From Owenia fusiformis (lineage: Eukaryota > Annelida > Polychaeta > Sabellida > Oweniidae): a stretch of DNA of 64,000 nt. The position numbers were made by a program, and so were the translations under genes. The stretch spans positions 29,377,915 to 29,441,914 of the forward strand of contig CAIIXF020000001.1 of NCBI GenBank assembly GCA_903813345.2. Reading direction: 5' to 3'. Shown one piece after another: positions 62,172 to 64,000 of this stretch. Position 1 is the first letter of the stretch. Every line of letters starts with the position of its first letter. Under the pieces are notes generated by a model. It worked only from the letters and a program-made list of their open reading frames with translations. It made no database searches and was not told where the DNA came from.

Positions 62172-64000
62172 CTGAAAGCAGAACAAATATTGATTACCTT
62201 ACAATCATTTTTGTTTTTTGCCGAGAGCACAAACTTTTTCTACCTTTAATGCAATCATCTCAAAGGAGGAATTTTCTGCCCCTATTGACTCCATATCCTC
62301 TCCCTTCATCTAGAGCTTGTATTTTAATAACATCAATGACCCTGCCTATCAGAGTTTGAGTACGTTTTCATTAATTTTAGAGCAGTGTGGATATCTTGCA
62401 CGTTTACATAATATCCAAACCAAGCATTTTCTTACAAAATCACACGCCCTTGCACAAAGAAAATTGCAAACTTCTCTTTGAAAAACCAGGTTTTATGAAT
62501 CTTATATTTAAGTAAGGGAAATAACATGCATTCAAAGCACAAACGCATTCATATTCTCTATATGGTAAATGGCAGTTTGGTTACCATCTGATACTGAAGA
62601 AATCATGGAATATCAATGGATAGGGAACAGAGTACTGAAAATATTCTATAATTCATTGCAGGGGAACAATTTCCGAAATGGGTCAAATAATCTGGTCAAT
62701 GTCTCCTATGATACCAGACTGGTATTAATTTCTGTTCTGTTGATGAAAGAAATGATTCTAAATAATTGACTCAAATAGCCTCTAAACTGGTTCACACAGA
62801 GCATGTTGGAAATGATGTTGTGGTAGGTGGTTTCATCAGGTTACTGCATCACGAATCAACCAAATCATGACATGCTGGGATACATCATAAACTGTAGAGG
62901 AAGATATATATCCAGCAATATCTGATGAACAGGAGACCCAGATCGCTTTATAATTCAACAACTCCCACAAACTGATCCAAGATGGGATATTTGACCAGGT
63001 CACCCTATACTACAGAGGGTATGGTTTGTTATGGTATCATGCCCTACTCCATCAACATTCATCTTATCAACAATTCTAAACTAATAACTGTTCTTCATGA
63101 AAACAAACAATCTTAAGCAAGTAAAACTCAGTTTCATTAAAAACAGTTTTTTGGCATGGTTAGAAGAATCAAATGTGTGTTAAATTATCCATGTCTACCA
63201 ACATTTTGAATTTTGACCACCAATACAGACACACTAAGTATGCAATTACTTACACAAACCGGTATCTAAAATTGCATAGTTATATGAGGTCAATCATCTG
63301 GCAACCCCTTGACTTAGAGGGCCTTCAAAAACTAGTACAGTATACAGTTTTGGCAATAAATAATAAGTCATGGATTTACTGAAGTGAGGTTTGCCGGTTT
63401 TCCCATGCTAAAAATAAAATAATTTTCAAGAGGCCATATATCAGTGGATGAGAGTATACGAATTGTAAAATATACAAATTTTAGGAGATACGTACGTCGT
63501 ATCTAGATAATATTGATAACCATGGGGTTTCAAACCACCATGGTTTGGTAACTCATTTATGTTTTGCCCAAACTATATGTGTATCCATTTGCAATGATCA
63601 ATTTATGTATCTATGGAAACCATAAAAAATTTTGTTTATGGTTTCCATACATACTGTAACTTATCTTACATAATGTTTGAGCTACCAGCTGCCATCCCAG
63701 CAGAATTTTTCAAAACAATTGAAAGACACAATGCACTACTGAAACTATATCAAAGGCCAACATTTGGGTGGTCTTTGACTTTTGAACTTTCAAGGCAATT
63801 ATCCATAATTCCTTGAAAATAAAGGGAAAAAATCTTGGTAAATATTTCTCAAACCCATGACACAAACCATTGGTATTAATTTCTAAGGATTCTCTGAGTG
63901 AGATCACTTTCTCTTATTCTAAACATACCAAAATCTAAATAGACTTTGGGAACAGAGAGATGTCTCTTGTTTCTGCTCTTTTACTTTATCATTTCTAAAC
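62172..64000 (-). other. Intron upstream of the acidic exon, to the window edge
   Basis: No signal-peptide or other exon could be supported on the minus strand, so the preceding exon lies off the window. It contains the small hairpin at 63612-63649. Confidence 0.65.
63612..63649. repeat. Hairpin with perfect 15-bp arms
   Basis: tatggaaaccataaa and its reverse complement are separated by 8 bases. A similar ccatgg-rich palindromic patch (aaccatggggtttc, caccatggtttgg) lies 80 bases to the left. Confidence 0.85.

Noticed and set aside
62172-64000. Search for the signal-peptide exon
   Set aside because: No minus-strand frame with a start codon, hydrophobic core and phase 0 donor was found, so the exon is taken to lie beyond the window.

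Overview
The window is eukaryotic, AT-rich, intron-dominated DNA from an animal. I infer a marine invertebrate, perhaps a mollusc or other lophotrochozoan, from the gene architecture and the many short palindromic elements; the sequence does not settle the taxon. Almost everything coding belongs to one gene on the minus strand, whose 5' end lies beyond the right edge and whose 3' end lies beyond the left edge. I count 47 in-frame exons (about 2,090 codons) between 62171 and 225. No complete gene and no plus-strand protein-coding gene could be supported.

Reading in the gene's own direction (right to left), the protein has four parts. (1) An acidic linker with two SG dipeptides (61976-62171). 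(2) A SEA domain split over two exons (54777-54942 and 52838-52989). (3) A single 513-bp exon coding a 171-residue domain that I do not recognise (36612-37124). (4) An array of 43 intact LDL-receptor class A (LDLa) repeats, each on its own exon (34697 down to 225). The order acidic SG segment, SEA, LDLa is that of the N-terminus of perlecan (HSPG2; Trol in Drosophila). The gene is therefore called perlecan-like; Ig, laminin and EGF parts would lie off the left edge.

All junctions from the unknown-domain exon to the end of the array are phase 1, so every array exon can be skipped, added or duplicated without a frameshift. The array has two zones. Repeats 2-11 (28.1-15.0 kb) have two residues between the SDE motif and the last cysteine, and most of their introns are long. 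Repeats 12-42 (14.6-0.5 kb) mostly have four and are packed a few hundred bases apart, which suggests a later tandem expansion. Two decayed or partial LDLa exon copies lie in the dense zone.

The long introns (notably 37125-52837, 28054-34547 and 54943-61975) hold no exon I can support. They do hold several inverted-repeat elements: a 346-bp element with about 34-bp terminal repeats, a neighbouring element with a perfect 62-bp palindrome, a 1.5-kb foldback-like element starting AGGCCCGGTCACACCGCC, and a 0.77-kb near-complete hairpin. They also hold a decayed tRNA-like (SINE) sequence and a GC-box/CCAAT/CRE/TATA cluster on the plus strand.
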